The notes under the pieces are model-generated. The model was not told the DNA's origin. It worked only from the letters and a program-made list of their open reading frames with translations, and did no database searches. A stretch of DNA of 64,000 nt from Zasmidium citrigriseum (lineage: Eukaryota; Ascomycota; Dothideomycetes; Mycosphaerellales; Mycosphaerellaceae): positions 620,001 to 684,000 of the forward strand of contig NHNW01000007.1 of assembly GCA_002786025.1 (NCBI GenBank), written 5' to 3'. The position numbers and the translations under genes are program-made. Shown here piece after piece: positions 1-10,171 of this stretch. Position 1 is the stretch's first letter. The number at the start of each line of letters is the position of its first letter.

Positions 1-3000
1 AAAGGCTTTTCGAGATCACAGAGGGCAATGACTGGGGATCTGAGATGGACTTCCAGATCGATCTTGTCCACACTCTGAACTACTTTAACAGACCCAGCAA
101 AGCGTGAGACTTGCTGAGATATCGCGCGCACAACTTTGGACATCGCCAGTGACTCTCCGCCAACGATCAGCACTTGGTCACTAACGGGCAACTCGTCCAA
201 GAAGTCCAAGGGCTCGCGGAGCATCTCGACCCGCGTGTCGATTGCCTGCGATACGATGACCGAGACAGCTTGAGTGTTCGAATCTGGCACATCGCTTTGA
301 TGCTTATCGATGCCAGAGAATCCCGTCTCACGCAAGACCTCGTCCCAGCCTTGCAGATTCAAGCCTGGCTGACTGGCTTTGCCCTCACGGTTACCAAGCC
401 ACCATCCTTCGAGTGCGCCCATGAGCAGCAGACCCCCGAGATACTCGCCAGTCACCTCCAGCAAGAGGAGATAACCACCAGGCTTCAGCAAGCGGCGGAC
501 GTTCTTCACTGCGCTCGTCAAGTCGGATGTGGCGTGGAGCACGTTTGCTGCGATGATCACATCCTGTGACTCAGGCTCAAAGCCTTGCTCTAGAGGATCA
601 CGCTCTAGATCCAGCACTTTGTACGCAACTCGGTCCTCGGCAGCCGCAGTCGTGCGTGCTAGCTTCTCTCGTGCCTTTTCAAAGAAGCCCGCCGAGACGT
701 CGGTGAAGGTGTATTGGTCAAGTGCACCTCCTATCTGCTCGAGCACACCCAATGTAGTGCCGCCACTGCCGGCACCGACCTCCAGATACTTGGCATGTGG
801 ATATCGATGGGCAAACGTGCGCGCGAGATCGGCGATAGTGTGGTTCAATTGCACTTGGTAGCGGCCATGGGAGTAGAGAGGAGCCCAGACACCCTCCCGA
901 AGATACACCTCCAAAGCACGTTCCTCGCCGGCCATGACCTTTGCCAGATGCTCTCCAGCGACGTGGAGCGCTCTCATGTCTGGCTGATTCTTCAGCATTG
1001 GGTCTTCTTTGTACTGCCTCATGAGCGAAGCTGTATCCTCAAACCATGATTTCTGGGCCAGTGGATGTTTGCCATCTGCGGTCTGCTGGAGCACTTGCTT
1101 TGCGGCTTTGTAGAAGGCTTGACGATCCCAGGTCCAGCTTGCAGCTTCAGTTTCAGAGACCGTGGAGAAGAAAGTCCGGAGATAGTAGAACGATGAGCGG
1201 TTGATGGCTTCGATGAGACCGACCTCTTTCTCGTCAGGAACGAGCTCCGGGAGAGCATTGGTGTTTGCGTAGAACATGTCGGGCTTGTACTCCAAGCGAG
1301 AGAAGATGGGACGGTCCTCTGCAGCGACGCCTTCTGCCCAATTGTCCATCCTGAAACCTTCAGCTTGCAGGAAACACTGCCCTGACGGCCCAAAGACATG
1401 GATGTCACCTTCCACCGAGCGAGCCGTGTTTTTCGTCAGGAAGCAGTCCGACTGAAACACCACCGTTTCGCCATCATCGGTCACCGTACGAGCGTGCGGA
1501 TCGAATACCAGGCGAGAAAGTGCAGACGGCAAGAATGACCCTCGGATTGGAATGCGAGTTGGGTTGACGAACGCAGCCAGTATAGCCTGCAAAGCAACAT
1601 CCAAAGGCCCAGGATGAAGAAGGTATCGGTCTCCAACGTCTTCCACGGGCCACGATGCTTCGGCGGTGGAAAAGCCCATCGTACGGTGGACATGCTTCAT
1701 GCCCCGGAACAGTCCTTGGTAGTCAAGGCCAGTGGTCTTGAGAATCGCGTGATAGTACGCTTCGCCGTCAATCTTTGTCGTGCCCGAGCGCGGAGGGCAT
1801 CGTGTCGGCAGTAGAGGGACATCGTGATCGTCGGCGTCGTGGTCCTCTGGAAATAGCTCAATGATGAGATGTCCACTACAATTCTTCTCCAAACTGCCGC
1901 CGTTCACGCTGGAGTGGCATGCAAATTCCGCTTCGATGGTTTCACCACTTTGCACTCGTTGACGTCGAACAGAGAAGACCGTCTCAACCCCGCTGTGGCT
2001 ATCTTCGAGCACCAAAGCACGAGGGATGACGAGATCGCGAATCTCGATCAGCTTGATCCGGTGAGCGCCGACCATCTCAGCAGCTGCTTCGATAGCCTGG
2101 GCGACATAGCCAACGGTCGGAAAGAGGATTGCCTTCTGAAAGACGTGACCTCTCGTCCATGGCAACTCGTTCACTTTCATGATGTTGCGCCAACGCATCT
2201 CATCGTCTGAGTCGTCAGGCGCACGTCTGCCCAGTATCTCGTGTGGTGGTCGCTCTGCGAGTCGGTATCGACTGGAAAGGCGACTTTCCTTCCAGAATGC
2301 TTGCTCATGAGACCAGCTGTAGGTTGGCAAGTTCTTGGGCACTGCGACTGTCGTTGAACATTCAGGTCCCAGGAAAGATCTTCTCCAGCCAGCAAAGTCT
2401 ATCCAACTCCCCAAGATCGTCCATAGCGACCCAAGAGTCGCTGAAAGCGCCTCGACATCATTGTTGCCCCGCTGAAGAGTACCTGCAAAGGGGAGTGCGT
2501 TGGTGCCTAGTGCAGCGTTGATCGTCTGGTTCGCTGGCCCTTTCAGAGCTGGATGAGGTCCAACCTCAACGGCTACATCGAAGGGTCCGGCACGCCACAG
2601 AGAGCATTCGAGAGCTTCGGAAAACAAGACTGGCTGGCACATGTTCGCCACCCAATACTCATCGGCAAGCACTGAAAGGTCGTCTGGTTCGTCCAGAAGC
2701 TCTGCATGTCCGTGGACCGATGAGATCCAGATGCATTCATCGTTCTGAGGCCGCACCTGAATGTGGCATGCTTTCAGTGAGTCCAAGTATGGTCTGGCGC
2801 AAGGGAACATATGCGATGAATGATACGCCGTGTCCACCTTCAACAGCCTTGCGAATGTCTTTTCCTCATCTAAAAGCTCTTTAGCTGAGAGAACGGCGTC
2901 CTTGTCGCCTGATAGAGTCGTCGAGGTGGAAGAGTTGCTAGCAGCGACGCTCAGCCGGCCCTCGAAACGCGCGCAGAACTCCTGTGCATCATCGATGCCC

Positions 3001-5093
3001 AGTCCAACAGCCAGCATGGCACCCGACTGACCGTCGCTTCCCTGAGCGAGGTGGGCATGCAGCCCGCGATAGTATGCCACACGCATGGCATCCTTCGCCG
3101 ACAGCAGACCGGCCGCATATGTGGCAGCAATTTCACCGGACGAATGCCCGACGACTCCACGGAATGATATGCCAGCAGCAGCCAGAACGTCAACCAAAGC
3201 AATTTGAATGGCTGTGCAAAGAGGTTGTGAGAGTGCTGCTTCGTTCAGACGTGATTCGGACGGTTCGCGAAGCAGCTGTTGCGTGAGTGACCATGTAGGG
3301 GCATCGGGGAGTGAGGAGAGAGCATCTTCACTCGCTTGGATACTCTCACGGAAAGTCCAGGAGGTGTTGACCATATCTCGGCCCATCGTTGCCCATTGTG
3401 ATGCTTGCCCAGTAAAGATACCTAGTATCCCCGGGTTGTGCCATTTGAGCCCCGATGCTCGCACGCCAATGCCCGACGAGGACGCAGAGGTTGTCGCCTC
3501 TCGCAACGCTTTGATCAAGCCGCTTCTGGATCCTCCTGGGAACGATACGCGCTGTTGCAAGAGGGTTCGCCGGGTTTGCGTGAAGAAGCCGAGCTCCTGT
3601 AGATGGACATCGCTGTCCTCATCTTCCAGCATTTCCGCCAAGCGTTCGGCACTTGCTGCGAGTGAAGTTCCTGTGCATGCTGACAGCAGCAATGGCCCGG
3701 TGAAGACATCGTCGACCGCTGATATCTGTTGACCTGTCATTGTCTTTGTAGTCGAGGGCATGTACTGCTCGACGATAACATGAACGTTGGTGCCACCAAA
3801 GCCAAAGCTGTTCACGCTCACACGGCGCGGTCCATCTACTCCAGGCCATGCAAGTGCCTCTGTTGGCACTTGAAGACGGTGCCGATAAGGGGCGATATCT
3901 GGATTTAGGCTTTTGAACAGCAAGTTGGGCGGGATCGTGCTGTGTTGGATCGCCAGGGATGCTTTGAGCAATCCCGCGAGACCAGCACATCCTTCCAGAT
4001 GGCCTATGACCGTCTTAATGGACCCACAAAACAGTACTCCATCATCTGAACCCGCCTCAATTCCCTTACTGTCGCTAGCAAAACCGCCAAAGAATGCGTC
4101 GTAAATACCACGAGCTTCTTGTGGATCTCCTGCCAAAGTGCCTGTGCCGTGTGCCTCGAAGTACTGCGGCCGATCGGTTTTCAATCGCAAATCAAGACCA
4201 GCACGGGCATATGTCTGGCGAATGAGGGAAGCTTGTGCTTCGCCGCTGGGCATAGTCATGCCTGTCGTTCGGCCGTCCTGATTCATGCCAGTCTCACGAA
4301 TAACGCATTCGATATGATCCCCATCGGCCAGCGCTTGCGACAGCGTCTTCAACATCAAGGCAGAGACCCCTTCGCCCCTGGCATAACCATCTGCTGATGC
4401 GTCCCACATAGAGCTCCGTGATGTTGGCGAAAGCATGTGGAGTTTGGACTCTGAGATGTAGGCGACACTGTCAAAGATCAAATTTACTCCTCCTACGACG
4501 GAGCTGACGGATTCGCCACTGCGTAGAGACTGCACTGCAAAATGGAGAGCGGCCAACGAGGACGAACAAGCGGTGTCTATTGTGACTGACGGTCCTCGAA
4601 GGTCGAAATAGTAACTGATGCGGTTGGAAAGAATGCTCCGAGTCGATCCAGTCCCGTGGTAGCGATTTATGAACTCCAGATCTCGGCCTTGGATATCGTG
4701 ATAGTCGTTTGTCATACAGCCAACATAGACCGATGTGGCGCTCCCTTGCATTCTGCCCAAGGGATAGCCTGCCGCCTCGAAGCATTCGTAGACGCTCTCA
4801 AGTAAGAGACGTTGCTGCGGATCCATCGCATCGGCCTCCATGGGATTGATATTGAAAAAGGGGGCATCGAATAATCGTGGATCCTCTTCAAGCAGGTATG
4901 CCTTGTTGACCACATTGGTAGAGCCATGATGCTCGCCATCTTCGTGGTAGAATGCTTTCAGGCCGAGTCGATCTTTGGGAATAGTGGAAAGGACATCTCT
5001 GGGAGTTTTCAAGAGGCTCCATAGCTTCGATGGAGATGAAGCTCCCCCAGGAAAGCGGCAGCTTGAGCCAACCACGGCAATAGGCTCGAGCAT
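1..5093 (-). CDS. Highly reducing polyketide synthase (partial, C-terminus beyond window)
   Basis: One uninterrupted reading frame runs from an ATG at 5093 to the left edge, giving about 1697 residues without the C-terminus. Domains in order: KS (residues 1-425, active Cys in DTACSSS near 176, EAHGTGT and a GHLEG His); malonyl-type AT (about 510-830, GHSSG Ser near 648); DH (about 950-1230, His near 983 in RGHVFQ and Asp near 1165 in LDVALQ); C-methyltransferase (about 1280-1600, SAM motif LEVGAGSGGTT near 1438). The frame then continues into the linker that normally precedes ER/KR/ACP. This order is typical of fungal iterative type I reducing PKSs making C-methylated chains. Whether it has its own ER cannot be seen, which matters because a trans-acting ER lies at 10172-11419. 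The start is chosen because KS homology (EPIAVVGSSCRFPGG) begins at residue 3. It is divergent from the aminotransferase gene across a 1.4 kb region with three AflR-type sites. Confidence 0.95.
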   Translation of the reverse strand, partial: MLEPIAVVGSSCRFPGGASSPSKLWSLLKTPRDVLSTIPKDRLGLKAFYHEDGEHHGSTNVVNKAYLLEEDPRLFDAPFFNINPMEADAMDPQQRLLLESVYECFEAAGYPLGRMQGSATSVYVGCMTNDYHDIQGRDLEFINRYHGTGSTRSILSNRISYYFDLRGPSVTIDTACSSSLAALHFAVQSLRSGESVSSVVGGVNLIFDSVAYISESKLHMLSPTSRSSMWDASADGYARGEGVSALMLKTLSQALADGDHIECVIRETGMNQDGRTTGMTMPSGEAQASLIRQTYARAGLDLRLKTDRPQYFEAHGTGTLAGDPQEARGIYDAFFGGFASDSKGIEAGSDDGVLFCGSIKTVIGHLEGCAGLAGLLKASLAIQHSTIPPNLLFKSLNPDIAPYRHRLQVPTEALAWPGVDGPRRVSVNSFGFGGTNVHVIVEQYMPSTTKTMTGQQISAVDDVFTGPLLLSACTGTSLAASAERLAEMLEDEDSDVHLQELGFFTQTRRTLLQQRVSFPGGSRSGLIKALREATTSASSSGIGVRASGLKWHNPGILGIFTGQASQWATMGRDMVNTSWTFRESIQASEDALSSLPDAPTWSLTQQLLREPSESRLNEAALSQPLCTAIQIALVDVLAAAGISFRGVVGHSSGEIAATYAAGLLSAKDAMRVAYYRGLHAHLAQGSDGQSGAMLAVGLGIDDAQEFCARFEGRLSVAASNSSTSTTLSGDKDAVLSAKELLDEEKTFARLLKVDTAYHSSHMFPCARPYLDSLKACHIQVRPQNDECIWISSVHGHAELLDEPDDLSVLADEYWVANMCQPVLFSEALECSLWRAGPFDVAVEVGPHPALKGPANQTINAALGTNALPFAGTLQRGNNDVEALSATLGSLWTILGSWIDFAGWRRSFLGPECSTTVAVPKNLPTYSWSHEQAFWKESRLSSRYRLAERPPHEILGRRAPDDSDDEMRWRNIMKVNELPWTRGHVFQKAILFPTVGYVAQAIEAAAEMVGAHRIKLIEIRDLVIPRALVLEDSHSGVETVFSVRRQRVQSGETIEAEFACHSSVNGGSLEKNCSGHLIIELFPEDHDADDHDVPLLPTRCPPRSGTTKIDGEAYYHAILKTTGLDYQGLFRGMKHVHRTMGFSTAEASWPVEDVGDRYLLHPGPLDVALQAILAAFVNPTRIPIRGSFLPSALSRLVFDPHARTVTDDGETVVFQSDCFLTKNTARSVEGDIHVFGPSGQCFLQAEGFRMDNWAEGVAAEDRPIFSRLEYKPDMFYANTNALPELVPDEKEVGLIEAINRSSFYYLRTFFSTVSETEAASWTWDRQAFYKAAKQVLQQTADGKHPLAQKSWFEDTASLMRQYKEDPMLKNQPDMRALHVAGEHLAKVMAGEERALEVYLREGVWAPLYSHGRYQVQLNHTIADLARTFAHRYPHAKYLEVGAGSGGTTLGVLEQIGGALDQYTFTDVSAGFFEKAREKLARTTAAAEDRVAYKVLDLERDPLEQGFEPESQDVIIAANVLHATSDLTSAVKNVRRLLKPGGYLLLLEVTGEYLGGLLLMGALEGWWLGNREGKASQPGLNLQGWDEVLRETGFSGIDKHQSDVPDSNTQAVSVIVSQAIDTRVEMLREPLDFLDELPVSDQVLIVGGESLAMSKVVRAISQQVSRFAGSVKVVQSVDKIDLEVHLRSPVIALCDLEKP

Positions 5094-6184
5094 TGTGGAG
5101 AAGCGTTCAGAAGGATGTTGACAAGGCTTGATGTTCAGCACGAGAGTGCAGCGCTGGTCGTGGGGCCTGGCGGGGTGTCCTTTCCTGTCCGATATGGCGA
5201 CACAGTGTCGGTGATGACAGTGATGTCCAGACTGGGTCTTGAACCGTCTTCATGTTGCAGGCTCAGAAGCTGTGGTCCTGGTCGTCAATCAAGACTTGGC
5301 ATCTTCATGATCCAGGCAATCATTCGACTTCCTAACGGGTCCATCGTTGCTTGGCGCATCGCGAAGACTGTATCTGGTGCCTCAACGAAGCACGTTCGAC
5401 CTTTGGTCGCTGGCTGGACTCCAGCTGGACTCCGGCAGTCCACGCCTACGGCATGGTCTACTGCCGCGACGTTCATACTGGCGCAGCGAATTTGCCGGGT
5501 CCGCCTCCATGGCAATAGGATCCTGCAAACGGACAAGTTAGCTGGCCTCGTAAGACATGTCTGGCGCGGAGACGTGCGATTGGAGACAGATAGCTCTCGA
5601 TGACAAGAGAGGAGCACTTGCCGGCGTCAAAGATCGGACGAGGCGAAGAATGGGGCAATGCAGGCCGCCAATCACTGAAGTCCTTGACTGTACTCGTAAC
5701 GATGCCACCCGATGTGAGAGGTGGTGCAGAGGCCGCGTGAAGATTTGAAACATCAGGGAGTCGCGACGTGTTAGCACGTTGGGGTTAAGCTTTAGATGGG
5801 CTGGATTGGGCTTAGCTTCAACCCTTATCTCAGCCCAGACACGCGGCCCAAGCGCAGCCTTATGACTACCCCGGTGGTGCGTTTTAGGCGAGGGGTATTT
5901 CCTCCACAATCGGCACTTCTTCCTCCACTTCGGCATTCATCTTTGCAGGGGCACTTTGACCAAGTCTGGTCATCACGAGAACAAAGTCTTGTAATCCGAA
6001 TCTAGAGCTCCATACTACTCGACCTTTCGTCTAGCCTAATCGGCTACTGTTTGACACCAATGTAGTTCAAGACTCGCGTTCGGCAAAACCGTCGAACCGG
6101 AATACAGCCGCTGAGCTTCGAGCTAGCAGAATTTCCGGAGCCGAAACCGTTGATAGCGGTCTCGTACTACAGTTGACCGTCAAG

Positions 6185-6195
6185 TCGAGTGTCGA
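6185..6195. promoter_or_regulatory. AflR-type binding site 1 (TCGN5CGA)
   Basis: TCG-AGTGT-CGA matches the palindrome TCGN5CGA known for AflR-family Zn2Cys6 factors. It lies about 320 bp upstream of the aminotransferase start. Binding is inferred from the motif and from the AflR-like gene at 26090. Confidence 0.6.
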
Positions 6196-6224
6196 ACCTG
6201 AGGCAGACCACAAGTCGTCCAGGC

Positions 6225-6235
6225 TCGAACAGCGA
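6225..6235. promoter_or_regulatory. AflR-type binding site 2 (TCGN5CGA)
   Basis: TCG-AACAG-CGA is a second exact palindrome, 40 bp from site 1 measured start to start. Confidence 0.6.
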
Positions 6236-6288
6236 AAGCTCGCTCGGACGACCAATTGATCAGTCTGCCGAGAGCATCACTGAGCATT

Positions 6289-6299
6289 TCGAGTGACGA
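6289..6299. promoter_or_regulatory. AflR-type binding site 3 (TCGN5CGA)
   Basis: TCG-AGTGA-CGA is a third exact palindrome, about 217 bp upstream of the aminotransferase ATG. Three exact sites in 115 bp are unlikely by chance, since about 0.35 would be expected in 1.4 kb of even composition. Confidence 0.6.
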
Positions 6300-6515
6300 G
6301 AGTTGCACCTATCCGCAACAGTCATCACAAGACGCCTTAAACGCACATACATCGCCAATCAATCTGTCATTGCACGAAGGTCGTCATCCAAACGCTTAGC
6401 CAACGAAGGCTCCCATCAATCGTCAACAAGTCCGACAAACCGATAGGACAGCAGTCGATCAGCCATCTCGAAAGATCGAAAAATCCATCAGAAACCTGTC
6501 GAACGTCTTCTTACC

Positions 6516-7739
6516 ATGGCAATGCAACCAGCAAAGCTGGACGCCAGCCTCCTCACTACCACATTGACCACCAACCCGCGTCCCCTTCCTTCTCCTTTGG
6601 AGCCCTCGGTCCGCCTTCTAGAGTATCACACCGACCACATGATCCTCGCCACATGGACCCAAGCCACCGGCTGGTCAGCCCCAACTCTCCAGCCCTATGC
6701 TCCGCTCCCTATGCCACCCGCCGCCTCCGCTCTGCACTACGCAACGCAATGCTTCGAAGGCCTCAAGCTCTTCCGCAGCGGCCACGATGGGCGTCTTAGA
6801 TTATTCCGGCCGAGGATGAACTGTGAGCGGATGAGGAGATCCGCCGCAAGGGTCGCGCTACCAGAGGTCGATACAGACACGTTGGAGGAACTGATTGTGC
6901 CCCTCTGCGCAGTAGAGGCGGCGAGGTGGCTACCCGCGAGCGAGGGCGAAGGGGCATTGTACATTCGCCCAATGCTCTTGGGCACGGATCCCGCACTCGC
7001 AACAATACGACCTCGATCGGCTGTTCTCTGCATTTTCTTGACGGTCTTCCCTAACATCGCCAAGATCGCCGCAGCCATGACATCCACGCAGAAACCGGAA
7101 GCTGCACTCTTGCCGCAGAAGAGATCGACTAAGCTCCTCGCTTCGGACAACGAAGCCATTCGCGCCTGGCCAGGAGGTTTCGGATCGTCCAAAATCGGCG
7201 CCAACTACGGCCCTGCGTTAGTCCAGCAGGACAAAGCGAAAGCTGAGGGATTTGATCAGATTCTGTGGTTGTTTGGGGAAGAGGGCTATGTTACTGAGGC
7301 AGGGGCGAGTAATTTTTTCGTGGTTCTGCGGAGTGGTGATGGGGAGAATTGGCAGATTACCACGGCGCCCTTGGAGGAAGGCGTTGTGCTGCCGGGGGTT
7401 ATGCGGGATAGTATATTGCACCTGGCGAGGGAGAGACTGCAGGACGTGGTGGTAGACAAGGAGACCGTGAAGGTTGAGGTGGCGGAGAAGAGGTTTACGA
7501 TGGGAGAGCTATTTGAGGCTCATGAGGAGGGAAGGATTGTCGAGGCGTTCGTTTCCGGGACCGCGTTGTTTGTTACGCCCGTGGGTGTGATTCGATCGCA
7601 GGGAAGAGATCTGGAAATCAGTTGTGAGCCTGTCGGGGGAGCCTTGTGCTCGCAGAAGCTGAGAGATTGGTTAGCTGGTATTATGAATGGCAAGGAAGAG
7701 CATGATTGGGCGAGGATAATCGATGATGCAGAACAATAA
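6516..7739 (+). CDS. Branched-chain amino acid aminotransferase (PLP fold type IV), cluster-associated
   Basis: A single-exon 407-residue protein of usual BCAT length. The PLP lysine is K226 in SSKIGANYGP, inside the family signature AWPGGFGSSKIGANYGP. The cofactor-binding segment TEAGASNFFVV and the N-terminal substrate segment ALHYATQCFEGLKLFR are also present. BCATs interconvert Leu, Ile or Val with their 2-oxo acids using glutamate/2-oxoglutarate. No clear mitochondrial presequence is seen. Placement between a reducing PKS and a P450, downstream of three AflR-type sites, argues for a dedicated biosynthetic role, either supplying a branched oxo acid or aminating a keto intermediate. A cluster BCAT has precedent in TOXF of the Cochliobolus HC-toxin locus. 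Which reaction occurs here is inference. Confidence 0.92.
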   Translation: MAMQPAKLDASLLTTTLTTNPRPLPSPLEPSVRLLEYHTDHMILATWTQATGWSAPTLQPYAPLPMPPAASALHYATQCFEGLKLFRSGHDGRLRLFRPRMNCERMRRSAARVALPEVDTDTLEELIVPLCAVEAARWLPASEGEGALYIRPMLLGTDPALATIRPRSAVLCIFLTVFPNIAKIAAAMTSTQKPEAALLPQKRSTKLLASDNEAIRAWPGGFGSSKIGANYGPALVQQDKAKAEGFDQILWLFGEEGYVTEAGASNFFVVLRSGDGENWQITTAPLEEGVVLPGVMRDSILHLARERLQDVVVDKETVKVEVAEKRFTMGELFEAHEEGRIVEAFVSGTALFVTPVGVIRSQGRDLEISCEPVGGALCSQKLRDWLAGIMNGKEEHDWARIIDDAEQ

Positions 7740-7750
7740 TCACATTCTTC

Positions 7751-9400
7751 TCAATTGTCAAGAGTGATCAAACACTTTCGTCCTCTGGGAGAGCTCACGA
7801 AGAAGCACTCGGGCGTCATGTCCTCAGGCGACATATTGCTGGATAGTCTTGCGCCCCTGCATTCTCGAAAGAACAAAGCAAGACCGAGACGTAACTCCAT
7901 GTATGCCAGATTGATACCCAGACACATGCGTGTTCCACCTCCGAAGGGCACATAGACTTTCTTCTGGTCGGGCGTCAGGTTACCCTCGGCCATGGACGGG
8001 AGCTTGACATCGAGGAAACGGCTTGGGTCGAAGCGTAAAGGGTTGGGCCAGATTGAGGGGTCTCGCCGGGTGGTGTACCTATTGTATAGTCAGTCTTCAG
8101 TCCTCTACCAGGTCAAGTCGGTGCAAGAACTCACATCTGTGGCCACACCACTGTCCCAGGAGCAAGCTCAAAGCCCGCTATCCGAGCACCGCCAGGAGGA
8201 ACCACCCGTTGCAGACCAACAGACACAGCACCATGCAAGCGCATCGTTTCATGAATCACGGCGTTCAGGAACCGAGCTTGCTCCAATTCCTTCAGAGTCA
8301 ACTCTTTTGAAAGACCAGCAATCTCCCGCTCAAGCTCATCCCGAATCTCAGGGTGAGATAGCACAGCCCATGTGGCGTACGTCAGAGTAGACGAGGTACT
8401 GTCCGTGCCTCCAAGCATCAGTGTCAGAGCCTCGTCATGCACATCTTCGTCGGTGATAGCCCGGACGGTATCGCCATCACGATCGTCAGCTTGCGCTACG
8501 ATTTGCGTGAAAAGGTTGCGACTGAGACTTCCTGCCGTCTCTTGCTGCTTGTTGGCCCGGAAGTTCTGCACTGCTTTGGCGGTATACCTCTCCACTTTAG
8601 GCCTTGCGTTCAGTATCTCTTGCACTCTTGGGATGGGAAGATATCTTAGCAAAGGCATCAGCCGAGGAAAGTTGCGGTTGAGCGAAGCACATCTGAGCGT
8701 CTTCTTCACGGCTTCGATGTAAGGGAGGTGCTGAAGGGAATTAGCAGTCTTCTTAGCCACAATAGTGAATACCTACTTTGTCCGATTCCAGAAGATCAAG
8801 CGACTCCCCAAATGAGACTCTAGTGATCACATCGTTTGCCAAGATATTCCACCACTTGTACGCATCACCTTCGCCGGTGGTCTCTGCATCGTGTTTGATG
8901 CGTTGCACAGTCAGCTCGACACGCTGTCGGATCTCGTCCGCCCAAAGAGTCTGCAAAGACGAGTTCGCCAGAGGCCGGGCGAAAAGGCGTCGTTTTCGAC
9001 CGTGTTCACCAGGATCTCTTTCGGCGAAGAAGCTGCGTATAAGAGAATCATATATCGGACCCTTCAGATAGCCACGACTGGAACGAAAGATGTCGGCAAC
9101 TCCGTCAGGGTCGGCGACGGCAACCATGTTGGGCGTAATTCGTACGACGGAACCATATTTCTTGTGCAGGTCATCGACGTAGATATGAACCTGTGGCACC
9201 AATGCGTTGAAGGTGAAGACCAGAGAAGTGTATTTGGTGTACCATGGCCCCGGAATATGTGAGAGCGTGCTGCGTGACCGTAGCGCGAGCTATCGATCTG
9301 GTCAAACCATGAGATCAAGGAGAGTTCAGTTGTTGCATACCTCAATAACGAGCCAGACTGCCAGAACGGCAACAGTCCCGAGGAGGACGAAAGATGGCAT
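7751..9400 (-). CDS. Cytochrome P450 monooxygenase A
   Basis: Model: complement(join(7751..8078, 8135..8730, 8777..9289, 9341..9400)), 498 residues. Introns of 56, 46 and 51 bp have consensus ends, and the 9341 junction was fixed because an earlier acceptor would bring in a TAG. Features in order: an N-terminal membrane anchor (MPSFVLLGTVAVLAVWLVIE), the hinge HIPGPWYTKY, the I-helix motif GGTDST, the ExxR motif ETMR, and heme ligand Cys in FGGGTRMCLG. This is a complete microsomal class II P450 with normal oxygen-activation residues, of the group common in fungal polyketide and terpenoid clusters. It is divergent from the enoyl reductase gene across 770 bp. The substrate is probably the cluster polyketide (inference). 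Confidence 0.92.
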
Positions 9401-10171
9401 GACGTCTTGCTGCTGGGATCGGGTGGCTCCAGTCCAGCAGTACCTTTCGGTGTTCAAGATTACCCGCAGCCTTCAATCGAAGTCCACTTGAATGTCATCC
9501 CGCAACAGATTGTCGCCTGGATCACAGTATCTCTCCAGCCTGTTATCTGTTATCTGCCATCTGATGGTATCGGATTGATACTTAGGCAGCTAATGCAGTG
9601 TTTGACCTGGATGAATGTGCCGGAAGATCTCTTATCTCATGCATCGTGTCAAGTCGTATCAACGGCGAGGTCTTCCAGAGCGAAATGAAACTGAGATCAG
9701 CCCCGTTGAATGATCTAGTATTCTAACCCCAGGATTTAGACTGACCAGATCCCCGGAGTTTTCGAAGTCCCTGTAAACTAATCGACACGCCGGCAAGCCG
9801 GGGAACTCCCATGTCCAGGCCTTGAGAATACCGCACTAGTGTCACCCGGAGTCGCCGTCCACATGGTCGGTCTCGCGTAAGTAGCGTTATTCTACAGATC
9901 AGCGGTGAAGCCGGGCAAGACTTGGTCGAAAGCCTTGTTTCAAAGCTTAGAGATAACGCGAGCTCTAACGCTGCTTCCGGCGACGGACGCCCCCGCGCAA
10001 GAGAGCGGAGTTGTTTCCAAAAGGGGCCCATGAAGTCGACGTTTGGAATGGAGACACTAAGAAGAATCACATGTCTCCGACTTGGCGTCCGCTCGACTCG
10101 AGGTCCACAACGGGTCAACGTGACTACTCTCGTACTAGAGACACTGTACTGGGCTCTCCATTGATATCACT
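9401..10171. other. Divergent intergenic region, P450 A and enoyl reductase
   Basis: 770 bp between two divergent cluster genes. No convincing ORF. No TCGN5CGR motif was found on either strand by eye, in contrast to the neighbouring cluster promoters. Confidence 0.55.

Larger units (their letters stand above)
5094..6515. other. Divergent promoter region between reducing PKS and aminotransferase
   Basis: About 1.4 kb separates two divergent starts. Short open frames occur on both strands (for example around 5115-5603 and 5285-5617), but none resembles a known protein. The notable content is three TCGN5CGA palindromes at 6185, 6225 and 6289, annotated separately. They lie closer to the aminotransferase start. 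Confidence 0.7.

Noticed and set aside
5115..5617. Possible small gene just upstream of the reducing PKS
   Set aside because: Frames on both strands overlap, and neither shows a motif or a sensible exon structure. More likely the PKS 5-prime leader and promoter.
9284..9340. Earlier acceptor CAG at the end of intron 1 in P450 A
   Set aside because: Using it brings an in-frame TAG and breaks the hinge region. The later TAG acceptor gives LALRSRSTLSHIPGPW.
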